64,000 bases of DNA from Streptomyces sp. HPF1205. GTDB lineage: Bacteria > Actinomycetota > Actinomycetes > Streptomycetales > Streptomycetaceae. The stretch covers positions 19,653 through 83,652 of the forward strand of contig NZ_JAINVH010000037.1 of NCBI RefSeq assembly GCF_020400825.1, in the 5' to 3' direction. The translations under genes were made by a program, and so were the position numbers. Within the stretch, counting starts at the first letter, position 1. Each line of letters starts with the position of its first letter. Below are positions 8,848-17,836 of the stretch, one piece after another. The notes beneath the pieces were generated by a model, which worked only from the letters and a program-made list of their open reading frames with translations, was not told the DNA's origin and made no database searches.

Positions 8848-10509
8848 TCAACGGCTCGGCCCGGCCCCGCTGAACAGGAGCCGTTCGCGCTGCCGCTGCG
8901 AGCCCTCGCGGAAGTAGGGCGCGGTCCATGTGTCGTCCGGCGCCAGCGCCAGGGAGCGGACCCCTGCGCGGTGGTCGTGGAGCAACTGGCGAAACGCGTA
9001 GTGGTCGAACATGCGCAGGAATTCGGTGAGGTAGATGTCGGCGACGGAACGGTGGCCGGAGATGAGAAGCATGTCCTCGTCGTTGTCCGCGCAACTGGCG
9101 TGGCTGAAGTTCGCCGAGCCGGTGACGAGCATCGGCTCGTCGTCCAGCGGGTCGACGAGCAGGAACTTGGTGTGGATGTAGACGTGCGACTCCTCGCCCC
9201 ACTGCTCGATCTGCCACCTGCTCAGCGTGTTGTCCTCGATCCGGGCCGGCATGACGTACCGGGTGCCGTCGATGCTGTCGAGCCGCTGGATCTGCCCGCC
9301 GGTGGGCCCCGGGGCGCCCACCAGACCGAACTTGACCACTGCCGGCGGGGAGCCGACCAGGTAGTCCTCGATGCGCTTGTCGACCCCGAAGGGTGTGGTC
9401 AGCACGACGAGGTGCCGGGCGTCCGACATGAGCGACAGGTAGTACTCCATCGCCTCGTCGTGGGACCGGGGGCTGAAGACCACGCCGGGCCCACCGTCCT
9501 GCGACGCCGGCGGGATCGACGGCCAGGCCTGTTCGATCAGGGCCCTGGTGTCCTTGAGCGGGGGGTCGTCCTTCCACAGCGCCTGGTGCAGCGTGAGGTA
9601 CGTCCGCGCCAGCGGCCGGCTGTACACCGCGTGTCCGACGTTGAGCTGGGCGTACACGGCGTGTTCCGTCATGTTCGTGGAACCGGTCCACACCGCCTCC
9701 GGGGTGCCCCCGCGCACCAGGACGAGGAACTTGTGGTGCGAGATGTGGCTGCCGAGCCCGGCGCGGGCGCGGCTGTACGGCAGCAGTCCGGCCGCCCGCA
9801 GGGCGTCGTGGTTCTCGGTGGTGGGCGCGGTCGACGACGATCCCGCGTCGTACAGGATCTGTACGGTCACTCCCCGGTCCGCCGCGTCCTTGAGCGGCTG
9901 CAGGAACTTCTGGTACTGCGCCTCGTACATCGCCACGTGCAGGGCGTCGCCGGGCCGCGCGCTCGCGATGAAGGCGGTCATCGCCTCCAGCAGTCCGCGG
10001 GACAGCCACCGCAGGGCGGGTTCGCCGGCCTGCTCGGGCGTTTGGCCGTCGAACTGGTCCACGTACGACTGGCTGGCGGCGCCGCTGCGGTTGAAGTGCA
10101 CCTCGTGGCGGATGCCGTCGGCCGGGTCGGTCACGTTCCGCCCGTCCTCGGTCGCCACGGTCAGCTCCACCGACGGGCCGAGCCGTACGTCACCGGGCGA
10201 GCCGTGGGCCGCCGCGACCTCGTAGCGGTACGGTTTGCCCGGCTCGACGGTGTAGTCGCCCCACCGGAACTTCTGGACGGGCGCCTGGTCCGTCGGCCAG
10301 TACTGCCGCCCCTGCTCCTGCCCGGCGAACGTACGGCGGTTGACGATCCACTTGCCGGGGCCGGCCCCCTCCCCGCCGTCCTGCCGCCGCACGGCGAACC
10401 CGAGGAGTCCCTGCCGCAGGGCCGGATCGACGTCGAAGGCGAGTTCGACCACATTCGTACCGGCTATGGCCCGTACGGTCATGCCGTCGCGTCGCTGCGT
10501 CACACGCAT
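8848..10509 (-). CDS. Phospholipase D-like protein with two HKD motifs
   Basis: The protein is 553 residues. The first ~180 look like a beta-sandwich domain (FAVRR, KPYRYEVAAAH and similar strands). Then comes a PLD catalytic pair. Motif 1 is HHKFLVLVRGGTPEAVWTGS followed by TN. Motif 2 is HTKFLLVDPLDDEPMLVTGS followed by ANFS. Both keep the H-x-K core and the downstream G-S-x-N, so it is probably an active phosphodiesterase on a phospholipid or nucleic acid. There is no signal peptide, so it is cytoplasmic. It starts 27 bp after the deoxyribosyltransferase-like gene in a tight minus-strand operon and has a GGGAGGAGG ribosome binding site. Nuclease versus lipase activity cannot be decided from sequence. 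Confidence 0.85.
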   Translation of the reverse strand: MRVTQRRDGMTVRAIAGTNVVELAFDVDPALRQGLLGFAVRRQDGGEGAGPGKWIVNRRTFAGQEQGRQYWPTDQAPVQKFRWGDYTVEPGKPYRYEVAAAHGSPGDVRLGPSVELTVATEDGRNVTDPADGIRHEVHFNRSGAASQSYVDQFDGQTPEQAGEPALRWLSRGLLEAMTAFIASARPGDALHVAMYEAQYQKFLQPLKDAADRGVTVQILYDAGSSSTAPTTENHDALRAAGLLPYSRARAGLGSHISHHKFLVLVRGGTPEAVWTGSTNMTEHAVYAQLNVGHAVYSRPLARTYLTLHQALWKDDPPLKDTRALIEQAWPSIPPASQDGGPGVVFSPRSHDEAMEYYLSLMSDARHLVVLTTPFGVDKRIEDYLVGSPPAVVKFGLVGAPGPTGGQIQRLDSIDGTRYVMPARIEDNTLSRWQIEQWGEESHVYIHTKFLLVDPLDDEPMLVTGSANFSHASCADNDEDMLLISGHRSVADIYLTEFLRMFDHYAFRQLLHDHRAGVRSLALAPDDTWTAPYFREGSQRQRERLLFSGAGPSR

Positions 10510-10536
10510 GGGGCTCGCGCCTCCTCCCGTTGCTGG

Positions 10537-11460
10537 TCATTCGTGCGGCGGCGGGCCGTCGCGGACCTCGGCGGCCGCGACATCGGTGATCTGGGACCCC
10601 TTGGCATGGCCGTCGAGCTGCCACAGGATCCAGTCGTCGTCGGGTACGCTGCGCCGCTCGCGGGCGCTGTAGCGGTCCGGCAGCCGGACGTCGAGTTCTT
10701 CCAGGAAGGGCAGCAGCGGGTTCTCGATGGTGCGGCCGTCCTCGTGGTCGTCCAGCGCGATGCGCTCCCACCCGAACCTCTCCCGGTAGGGCGCGAACCC
10801 GAAGCCGTCGAAGAAGTTGTTCTCGCCGATCAGCGGCATGTACCAGAGGCTGGGGATGCCGCGCTCGTTCGGTTTGATGGGGGCTTCCTGCTCGACCTGG
10901 TCCAGCAGCCGGTCCCCCTCGTCGTCGCCGCGGCCGCGCAGGTGGGCGTGCAGTTCGTCCAGCGAGGGGCAGTTGATGGGCGGGCTGACGAAGAGCACCG
11001 GCTTGTGCTCGTTGCGCGCCACGATGATCTCGTGCGGCGTGCCGACGCTGTAGATGTTGGTCGGGCAGTAGCAGATCACGAAGTCGCTGGTGTCCACCAT
11101 GCGCAGGTCGATGTGCTGCGTGGCGTAGTACTTGTGCGCGCACCAGGCCCGCGCGCGGGCCGCCTCCTGCGTCCTGGCGAAGCTCCAGCGCTCGCGGTCC
11201 TCGTCGGTGGACGCGCCTTCGCGCCCGTACTCGAACAATCCGCGCACCTCCGGTTTGACGAACGGGTCGAAGACCGTGACCTCGAACTCCCGCAGGAACT
11301 CCCCGACGCGGTTGCGCCAGCCGTGGGCCTTCTCCTCGGCCCGGGACGCCACGAAGTCCATCGGCCCGGACAGGTACACGCGTGTGTCCCGCAGCAGTCC
11401 GGGTGCCGTGCTGCCGGTCGGGCGGCTGGTCGGGCGGCTGTTCGGGCGGCTGGTCGTCAT
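10537..11460 (-). CDS. Nucleoside 2-deoxyribosyltransferase-like protein
   Basis: This 307-residue protein begins with a low-complexity Ser/Arg/Pro stretch, then TRVYLSGPMDFV, the typical first strand and loop of nucleoside 2-deoxyribosyltransferase-like proteins. FEVTVFDPFVKPE follows. The segment LRMVDTSDFVICYCPTNIYSVGTPHEIIVAR corresponds to the family's D-x-x-D and G-x-x-E nucleoside-binding and catalytic region, and KPVLFVSPP follows it. The C-terminal 120 residues are an extension of unknown role. Its ATG overlaps the stop of the preceding 795-residue gene. Possible roles are nucleoside or nucleotide cleavage, or sensing, but the substrate is unknown. Confidence 0.72.
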   Translation of the reverse strand: MTTSRPNSRPTSRPTGSTAPGLLRDTRVYLSGPMDFVASRAEEKAHGWRNRVGEFLREFEVTVFDPFVKPEVRGLFEYGREGASTDEDRERWSFARTQEAARARAWCAHKYYATQHIDLRMVDTSDFVICYCPTNIYSVGTPHEIIVARNEHKPVLFVSPPINCPSLDELHAHLRGRGDDEGDRLLDQVEQEAPIKPNERGIPSLWYMPLIGENNFFDGFGFAPYRERFGWERIALDDHEDGRTIENPLLPFLEELDVRLPDRYSARERRSVPDDDWILWQLDGHAKGSQITDVAAAEVRDGPPPHE

Positions 11461-13844
11461 CGCCGGCCTCCTGACGCGTGGGCGGGCTGCGGCACGTCGG
11501 TCCAGGCGGACTCGACCTGCTGCCGGACGGCGAGGAAGCTGTTCTTGATCATGTCGTGGTACTCCACGTATGCGGCACGGAAGGCGTCCCAGCTCAGCTG
11601 GTAGGTCGCGGGGTCGTGGCGCTGACCGGCCAGGCAGGCCGCCAGCAGGTCGTCGAGCCTGTCCTTGCGGTTGGCGAGGCCGGCCCGCAGTTTGTTGTTC
11701 CGGGCCAGGGCTTCGCCGTCCTCCGCCCGGTCGGCGAGGAAACGGAGCCACCCGTCCACCTTGGCGTGGGATTCGTAACCCCGGTTGACCACGGCGAGGA
11801 AGGGCGAGACGTCCGAACTGCGCTCCTGCTGGAGCGTGCGTCCGCCGTCGGCTCCGGCGCCGCCCACGTGCAGGGTCCGTTCCGTCTCGGCGGTCCAGAA
11901 CGCGGTCGCGGGGTTCCGCCCCTGCCGGGCGGCGTCCAGGGTCACGTCGCTGATGATCCGGAACGCCTGCTCGGACTCGATCGACCCGGCCTGCCCCAGC
12001 ACGATGCCGGCGGCCCGGGCGAGCCGTTCGCATTCCATGAACTGCACCCACGACAGCAGCGGTATCGCGCTGTCGGGTGTGCGGCCCAGGACCTCACCCG
12101 TGGCCTGGTCGACGAGGAAGTGCTCCCGGCGGTGCGGTTCGTCCTGCTCGTCCTTGCGGCCCAGCAGCACCCAGGTCTCCTTGTGGCGGGTGTCCGTCAG
12201 CAGGGAGGGCGCGCCGAGGACGGCCGCTTCCTCGATCATGAAGGTGATCTTCCGGAAGGGGTCGAGGACCGGCCGGGCGGTGCGCGTCGGATCACGGTTG
12301 TCGACGAAGGCGTCCCACGGCTCCACTATGCCGATGGGCATGAGCATCATGTGCTCGGGGATGTGCGGATTCGACCGGATCTCCTGCCACACCTTGCGTG
12401 CCGTCAGGGCGTCCAGGCACAGCCACATGCCCATCTTGAGGACGTCGACGGACAGGGTGGTGTAGACGGACTGGATGCGCTGGGCCGCGGTCGCCGCCGT
12501 GTAGAGGGGATCGACCGGCCGGCCGTCGACCACCAGCACCCCTTGGGCGTCGGCGTGGTCGGCGATCGCGTCGAGTTCGTCCGGCTCCAGGTATTCGAGC
12601 AGGTTGGGCAGCCATTCGTCCTCCGCGTCGTCGGCGACCGCGACGAACCTCAGGCCGAGCTCCCTGGCCGCGTCGACGACGGCGCACACGTCGTCGACCC
12701 GGTCGCCGCTGTCCTGTTCCACGTCCAGGTAGAGCGCGATCAGTTCCCGCTGGGCCGCGAGCACCGGATCGGCGAGGACCGGGGCGAGGGCGGCGGTGAT
12801 CTGCCGCCGCGACAGGCCCGTGACGTCGTACGCGGCGCCCACCCGCGCCTCGGCCGTCGTCACCGCGGCCGCAAGTTCGGGCCGGCGCGGCGTTCCCGCG
12901 TCGCCGCGGCGCTCCTGAGCGTGGAAGCGGTTCAGCTGCAGGCGCAGGTCGGTGATGGCCTCGTCGGGGGTCCGGGGACGCACCGGCGGCTTGAACTTCC
13001 CGCCGCGAACGGGGTGGAGGTCGTCGATGGCGGTGGGATGCGGGAAGTTCCGCATCGGTATCGACTGCTCCTCTTCCGAGATGTTGGAGCTGGTCGGAAC
13101 CGAGGCGGCGGACAGGCGCGTGGCCAGCGCCAGGAAGGGCGGGATGGGGGAAACCGCCTGGCCCGGCACGATCAGCTCCCCGTCGAGTCCGTAACCGACC
13201 TCCGTGCTCCGGGTCGCCTGTGCTTCCGGGGACAGCGCGATGCCCAGGGTGTAGAGGTAGCCGGCGTCCTGGTCGCTGGCGCTGACGAAGTGCATGGCGC
13301 CGGCCGGTCGGCTGCGGACGCGGTCGATGACCGCCTTGCCCTGGGGCGGGAGCGGGAAGAGGCCGCGGCTCGCCATGGCGGTCCAGCCCAGCGCGAGCGC
13401 GGCCTTGGCGCGGCCGGTCAGCTCGAAGCGGATCTCGGTCAGGGGCTCCTCGTCGAGGAACGCGTGCTGGACCCGGTCCACCAGTTCGACCGCGACCAGG
13501 GCGAGCCGGTCCAGGTGGTGCTGGGCGGCGAGCCGGCCGGGACGGTCGCCGTCCGGAGCCGGGCCCGCTCCCGGGCCCACCGGCAGGGACTGCCGCAGAG
13601 CCGGCTCCGCGTGCACGCGGTCCAGCACCGCGTGCGCCGCTGCCTCGCTCAGCGCACCGGCGCGCAGCGCCTCGCCCACCGTCCGCATCTGCTCGTCGGT
13701 CGCGTCCACCGGGCAGGAACGCGACGGCAGGCGGAGCCGGCCGTTCCCCCACGCGTCGGCATCCCCGGGAGGTGCCGGCCGGAAGACCAACTCGTCGTCG
13801 AGGAGCAGGCGGACGATCGTCGGACAGCGCACGTCGGATTCCAT
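11457..13844 (-). CDS. Large protein of unknown function in EEP/PLD operon
   Basis: I do not recognise this 795-residue protein. It is soluble, without signal peptide or transmembrane segments. A central alpha/beta part contains strands such as LRFVAVADDA, GVLVVDGRPVDP, HMMLMPIGIVEPWDAFVDNRDPT and KITFMIEEAAVLGAPSLLTD, and a largely helical C-terminus ends near SFLAVRQQVESAWTDV. MGMWLCLDALTARKVWQEI could be a buried helix. ATG at 13844 has a GAGGGTGAGAACC leader and lies five bases after the EEP gene. Its stop overlaps the next ATG. The tight packing implies that its function depends on its neighbours. A barrel-like enzyme fold is possible but not shown. Confidence 0.85.
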   Translation of the reverse strand: MESDVRCPTIVRLLLDDELVFRPAPPGDADAWGNGRLRLPSRSCPVDATDEQMRTVGEALRAGALSEAAAHAVLDRVHAEPALRQSLPVGPGAGPAPDGDRPGRLAAQHHLDRLALVAVELVDRVQHAFLDEEPLTEIRFELTGRAKAALALGWTAMASRGLFPLPPQGKAVIDRVRSRPAGAMHFVSASDQDAGYLYTLGIALSPEAQATRSTEVGYGLDGELIVPGQAVSPIPPFLALATRLSAASVPTSSNISEEEQSIPMRNFPHPTAIDDLHPVRGGKFKPPVRPRTPDEAITDLRLQLNRFHAQERRGDAGTPRRPELAAAVTTAEARVGAAYDVTGLSRRQITAALAPVLADPVLAAQRELIALYLDVEQDSGDRVDDVCAVVDAARELGLRFVAVADDAEDEWLPNLLEYLEPDELDAIADHADAQGVLVVDGRPVDPLYTAATAAQRIQSVYTTLSVDVLKMGMWLCLDALTARKVWQEIRSNPHIPEHMMLMPIGIVEPWDAFVDNRDPTRTARPVLDPFRKITFMIEEAAVLGAPSLLTDTRHKETWVLLGRKDEQDEPHRREHFLVDQATGEVLGRTPDSAIPLLSWVQFMECERLARAAGIVLGQAGSIESEQAFRIISDVTLDAARQGRNPATAFWTAETERTLHVGGAGADGGRTLQQERSSDVSPFLAVVNRGYESHAKVDGWLRFLADRAEDGEALARNNKLRAGLANRKDRLDDLLAACLAGQRHDPATYQLSWDAFRAAYVEYHDMIKNSFLAVRQQVESAWTDVPQPAHASGGRR

Positions 13845-13849
13845 GGTTC

Positions 13850-14971
13850 TCACCCTCTGTTCGCACGTCGGCGTGGTCCTGCGGCGTGATCGGCGGTGGC
13901 CGTGTGTGCGGCCGTGGCGGTGGCGGAGGCGGCGGCCGTGTGGGCGGCCGTGTCGGCGGCGGGATCGGTGGCGGGATCGGTGGCGAACTCCACCCACAGC
14001 GGATAGTGATCGGAGATGCGCCAGGACAGGTCGTGCAGCGACATCCGGCGGGCGCTCAGGATGGGACCGCCGAAGTCCACGAACCCGGCGTTGCCCGTGA
14101 AGCGCATCGACAGGACCGGCCGGTGACCGCGTCCGTTCCCGTCCTCCTCGTGGAACCAGGCGATCTGGTCGTAGAAGGCGTCGCGGGTGTCACTGGTGAA
14201 GACCGTGCGCGGGACCTTCCTCAGCTCGGCCGGCGGGCGCAGTCCCGTGGAGGTGAACGCCTTGTACAGCGGGTCCTCCTCGGAGCCGATGTTCATGTCG
14301 CCGAGGACGATGAGGTTGTGGCCCCACTCGCTCTCCGTTTTCGCCCAGTCGCGCAACCACTCGGCGATTCCCAGCAGTTCGGGCAGCCGGTCCTCGGGCT
14401 GCCCGAACCGGATGTGCAGCGTCACCAGTACCAGGGTCTGCGCGCCGCACCGGAAGCTGACCGCGTAGGGCCGGCGGGCGAAGTCCGGGCTGTTCTTCCG
14501 GACCCGTTCCGGCAGGGTCAGCTCACCGGCCAGCCCGGACGGCTTGGCCCGGCGGGTGTCGAAGACGAACGCCATCCGTTCGTCGTTGCCCGCGCGGCCG
14601 CGGTTGACCTCGGTGAGGATGAACCCCCAGTCGGGCCCCAGCGCCTTCATCATGTGGCGCAGCGCCTTCATGTTCGCCCGCACCTCCTGGACGGCGACCA
14701 CGTCGAAGTGCGAGACGATCTCGGCGATGCAGCGCAGGGATTCCAGATCCCTCATCGGCTGATCGGTGGACCGCGCGTGCCACTGCTCGTTCAGGTCGCC
14801 GAAACAGCGGATGTTCCACGTACCGACCAGCACGTTCTCGTCGACCCTGCGGGCCGGCAGCCGGCCGCGCAGCGTGTCGCGCAGGTTGCCCAGCAGGTGC
14901 TGGGTGCGCTGCGGCGGACTTGCCAGTGACTTGTCGACCGCGGATCTGGTCGCCGCGTCGTCGAACGGCAC
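13850..14971 (-). CDS. Endonuclease/exonuclease/phosphatase (EEP) family protein
   Basis: This 373-residue protein has the metal-dependent phosphodiesterase motifs of the DNase I-like fold: VGTWNIRCFGD (Asn), DVVAVQEVRAN (catalytic Glu), LVLVTLHIRFG, NLIVLGDMNIGSEED (Asp and Asn) and a closing SWRISDHYPLWVEF (catalytic Asp-His). GTG at 14971 is chosen because GGAGG lies five bases upstream; an in-frame GTG at 15001 has no such site. There is no secretion signal, so the target is intracellular. The last 40 residues are Ala/Thr/His low complexity. It is the first gene of a minus-strand operon with the 795-residue, deoxyribosyltransferase-like and PLD-like genes. DNA, RNA, lipid or nucleotide substrates are all possible. 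Confidence 0.88.
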   Translation of the reverse strand: MPFDDAATRSAVDKSLASPPQRTQHLLGNLRDTLRGRLPARRVDENVLVGTWNIRCFGDLNEQWHARSTDQPMRDLESLRCIAEIVSHFDVVAVQEVRANMKALRHMMKALGPDWGFILTEVNRGRAGNDERMAFVFDTRRAKPSGLAGELTLPERVRKNSPDFARRPYAVSFRCGAQTLVLVTLHIRFGQPEDRLPELLGIAEWLRDWAKTESEWGHNLIVLGDMNIGSEEDPLYKAFTSTGLRPPAELRKVPRTVFTSDTRDAFYDQIAWFHEEDGNGRGHRPVLSMRFTGNAGFVDFGGPILSARRMSLHDLSWRISDHYPLWVEFATDPATDPAADTAAHTAAASATATAAHTATADHAAGPRRRANRG

Positions 14972-15531
14972 AATGACCTCCGTGCGCGGGTCACCGGGCA
15001 CAGCCGCGGAGCCGGGGTGCGTACCCGGCGAGCCGGACGGCGTGCGTCCCGCGCGTACCGGACCGGGCCGGAGCCCGGCCGTAACGAGTCGTCATCAGAC
15101 GTACCGGCGGCCCCGATCGTGGCCGGCCGACCGTCCGATGGCCGTGCTTCTTCAGGCTCACACCGTCGGACGGACCACGCAACCGCGCCCGCACGCGGCC
15201 TCCGAGCGAGCCCCGAGCGGTCGCTGAGCGGCCCCGCGGCGGCGAATCGGCGCGGGGACCCGGGCGTTGTACGCCGGTATCGCGCCGCCCGCTCGACCAC
15301 CCCGGGGGCGGCGATGGCCTGACGGTGGCGGGCGGGCGGCGGGCCGCGTGGCGCCCGGGCCGGCGGGGCCGCCCGGGCCGCCGGGATGCGGCCCCCGTAC
15401 CGGCGCGTACCGTGGAAAGCGAGAGCCATGGAGCCGTGGGTTGCGATGAACCGGCCCGGCGGCGGTCGACGGCAAGGTCCCCACAGGGGGCGCGGGAGCG
15501 CCGGAGACCCGGGCTCGAAGGAGGTTTCCTC
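14972..15531. promoter_or_regulatory. 560-bp divergent intergenic region
   Basis: No supportable gene is seen between the EEP operon and the rightward small-protein gene. The part near 15060-15110 is less GC-rich and contains a hairpin (CCGGGC, four bases, GCCCGG, 15063-15078). The leftward promoter is probably here. Near the right end AAGGAGG (15518-15524) is the ribosome binding site of the small-protein gene. Confidence 0.4.
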
Positions 15532-15750
15532 ATGGGTGCAGCACCGCGGACCGTGCAGACGGCGGAACTGACGCCGGACGAAGCGCGTGACAGCGAGCGG
15601 GAGTGGTTCCTCGACACCGGCAGCGGGGAGTTGAAGCCGGAGGGGTACGGAGGGCCGGAGGGGCCGGAGGGGCCCGAGGGCGGGCGGATCGACGAGGATT
15701 CCCGTGACCTGCCGAAGGCGGTCCGGGTGGCGCGCTGGGTCTTCGATTGA
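15532..15750 (+). CDS. 72-residue acidic protein paired with an E1-like enzyme
   Basis: The product is 72 residues, acidic and Gly/Pro-rich in the middle (GPEGPEGPEGG), with a charged helix-like start (ELTPDEARDSEREWF) and a compact C-terminus ending ARWVFD. An excellent AAGGAGG ribosome binding site and ATG start support it. Its TGA overlaps the TTG start of the E1/ThiF-like gene, so the two are translated together. E1-like enzymes adenylate the C-terminus of a small protein or peptide, and this product is the obvious candidate substrate. That role is an inference from gene order; there is no Gly-Gly tail or recognisable ubiquitin fold. Confidence 0.75.
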   Translation: MGAAPRTVQTAELTPDEARDSEREWFLDTGSGELKPEGYGGPEGPEGPEGGRIDEDSRDLPKAVRVARWVFD

Positions 15751-16736
15751 CCGACGAGCGGTGGGCCGGGGCCGGGGAGCGGGTCTGGGCGCGGCACGGC
15801 CGGCGCACCGGCTCGGCGCTCATCGTCGGGGCGGGAGCGGTGGGCGGATTCCTCGCCGAGGAACTCGCGCGGATCGGGTTCAGCCCGCTGCGGCTCGTCG
15901 ATCCCGACACCCTGGCGGTGGAGAACCTGGTACGGCACCCGCTCGGCGCCTCGGCCTTGGGGCGGCCCAAGGCCCCGGCGCTCGCCGAGAAGATCCGCCG
16001 CGACTTCCCGCCCTGCGACGCGACCGGGCTGCGCCTCGACTTCCTCGACGCACCCGCGGACGAACAGCGGTCACTGGCGGCGCGGGCCGACGTGGTGGTC
16101 GCCGCGACCGACTCCGTCGCATGCCAGCGGCACGTCAACCGCGTCGCCCTCTCGGTCGGCACGCCCGCGGTGTACCCGGGGGTGTGGGTGGACCCCCGGA
16201 TCCGTGACGCCGAGGTCGGCGAGATCCTGTGGGTGCTTCCCGACGGGCGCACGCCGTGCTACGAGTGCGCCGCGGAGTTCCGGCGGTCGGCGTCCGACAC
16301 CCAGGCCGCTCGCGGCGCGCGGGTCGACATCCAGCTCGTCGTCCTGGCCACGGCCCAGATCGTGGCCGCCCTGGTCCATCCCGAGGACGCCCGCTCGGGG
16401 ATCCTCGACCCGGAGCGCAGCGCCGTCTACCTGCACGGACTCACGCCCACCTCGCCCGCCGTACGTCCCGCCTTCCCCACCGCGGGCCTGAGCAGCCGCA
16501 ACGTGCGCGTCCCCTTCCCGGCCCGCCCGTGCGCCGCCTGCCGGGGCCGCCGCCTCGCCCCTTCCCCGCGCGTCCCGGCCGCCGCCGCCCCCCTCGCGCC
16601 CGTCTCTCCCGAGGACCCGTCGCCGGCGGCGGGCGACGCGGGACCCGAGCGTCCCAAGGTCACCGTGTTCGCCGTCATCGCGCTGGTGGTCATGGTCTTC
16701 TTCGTCGCCTCCGTGCTCCACACGGCGGGCGGGTGA
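15747..16736 (+). CDS. E1/ThiF-like adenylyltransferase with C-terminal membrane anchor
   Basis: This 329-residue protein has the MoeB/ThiF/E1 Rossmann domain: ALIVGAGAVGGFLAEELARIGF (ATP-binding glycine loop), LVDPDTLAVENLVRH (with the E1 Asp and Asn/Arg), GRPKA, and ADVVVAATDSVACQRHVN. Two CxxC pairs (TPCYECAAEF and RPCAACRGRR) could bind zinc as in MoeB and MccB. From about residue 300, KVTVFAVIALVVMVFFVASVL is a single transmembrane helix at the C-terminus, which is unusual and would place the enzyme on the inner face of the membrane. TTG at 15747 overlaps the stop of the small-protein gene. The reaction is probably ATP-dependent C-terminal adenylation; the partner is unproven. Confidence 0.85.
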   Translation: MTDERWAGAGERVWARHGRRTGSALIVGAGAVGGFLAEELARIGFSPLRLVDPDTLAVENLVRHPLGASALGRPKAPALAEKIRRDFPPCDATGLRLDFLDAPADEQRSLAARADVVVAATDSVACQRHVNRVALSVGTPAVYPGVWVDPRIRDAEVGEILWVLPDGRTPCYECAAEFRRSASDTQAARGARVDIQLVVLATAQIVAALVHPEDARSGILDPERSAVYLHGLTPTSPAVRPAFPTAGLSSRNVRVPFPARPCAACRGRRLAPSPRVPAAAAPLAPVSPEDPSPAAGDAGPERPKVTVFAVIALVVMVFFVASVLHTAGG

Positions 16737-16774
16737 CGCCCGGCCCCGCGCGCGGGCGCGGGCCCGTCACCTCG

Positions 16775-17590
16775 TCACAGGCGGCGCCAGCGGGCCGAGG
16801 CGAAGGAGAACACGCCGAACAGGACGAGCCCCGCGGCCACCGCCGCGAGCAGCCACGGACCGGCCGGGGTGTGGGCGAAGGCGCGCAGGGTCTCGTCCAT
16901 GCCCTTCGCCCGGTGCGGCTGGAAGCGCACCGCGGCGATGAGGACGAAGACGCCGGCGCCCGCGTAGACCGCGCCGCGGGCCGCGCCGCCGACCGCGCCG
17001 GACACGGTGACGGCCTCCCGGGTCCGCCGCCCCATCCGCGCGGTGTTGAGCTTCTTCAGGAACGTCCGGCGCACCGCGCGCACGGCGATCACGACGCCCG
17101 CCACGCACAGCGCCAGCCCCGCGGCTCCGGCGATCCAGCGTCCGCCGGGCAGTTTCAGGACACTGGCCGTCCAGTCCTTCGACTGCTGGTCGCTGCCGCC
17201 CGAGGAGCCGCCGGAGCCGGCCGCGTACGCGGCGGTTCCCCAGCAGACCAGGGCGTAGAACACGGCCCGGCCGCCGTCCGCGGCCCGCTTGCCGGCCTTG
17301 TCGTCGGCCAGGAGCGCCCGGGCGGCACGCCACAGCGCCATCCCGGCCAGCCCCGCCGCGAGCAGCCACAGCATCGCGGTGCCGAAGGGCTGCGCGGCGA
17401 TCTGGTGCAGCGCGCCCTGCCGGTCCGCCCGCTCGCCGCCGTCGCCGAAGGCGATCCGCAGGGCGAGGAAGCCGACGAGCAGGTAGATGACGCCGCGGGC
17501 GGCGAACCCCGCGCGCCCGGCGGGCCGCATGGCCTCCCGCAGCGGGCGTGCGGCCCGGCCGCCGCCGTGTCCGTAGGCGTGTGTCGACAT
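16775..17590 (-). CDS. DUF1206 membrane protein
   Basis: This 271-residue protein has six hydrophobic helices in three pairs, each beginning with a similar element: RAGFAARGVIYLLVGFLALRIA, GRAVFYALVCWGTAAYAAG and GAARGAVYAGAGVFVLIAA. Each pair ends in a second helix such as WLLAAGLAGMALWRAARAL. This triplicated layout is the DUF1206 family, whose function is not established. It is convergent with the E1-like gene across a 38-bp gap of alternating G/C palindromic sequence. Confidence 0.9.
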   Translation of the reverse strand: MSTHAYGHGGGRAARPLREAMRPAGRAGFAARGVIYLLVGFLALRIAFGDGGERADRQGALHQIAAQPFGTAMLWLLAAGLAGMALWRAARALLADDKAGKRAADGGRAVFYALVCWGTAAYAAGSGGSSGGSDQQSKDWTASVLKLPGGRWIAGAAGLALCVAGVVIAVRAVRRTFLKKLNTARMGRRTREAVTVSGAVGGAARGAVYAGAGVFVLIAAVRFQPHRAKGMDETLRAFAHTPAGPWLLAAVAAGLVLFGVFSFASARWRRL

Positions 17591-17836
17591 CCGCGACCCC
17601 TTCTCCGTGTCGTACGTCCGGTGGTGATGCGTGACGCGCGGGTGGCGGGCTCACCCGCCGGACGGGACGGCCGTCCCGTCCGGCAGTCGCCCGCCGTCCC
17701 GTCCGGCCGTCCCGCGTCCCGTCGCGTCATCGGGCGCCTTCCCCCAAGCGGCCGCGGAACGCCGACGCGTGAGCCGGTTGTTCGCGGCCGGGATCCGCGG
17801 CCGGGTTCCGGGGCCGCCGTCAGGACGGCCGTACGG

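Noticed and set aside
11478..13889. 803-codon plus-strand frame opposite the 795-residue gene
   Set aside because: The minus-strand frame has operon overlaps, a ribosome binding site and balanced composition; the plus-strand one has none of these.
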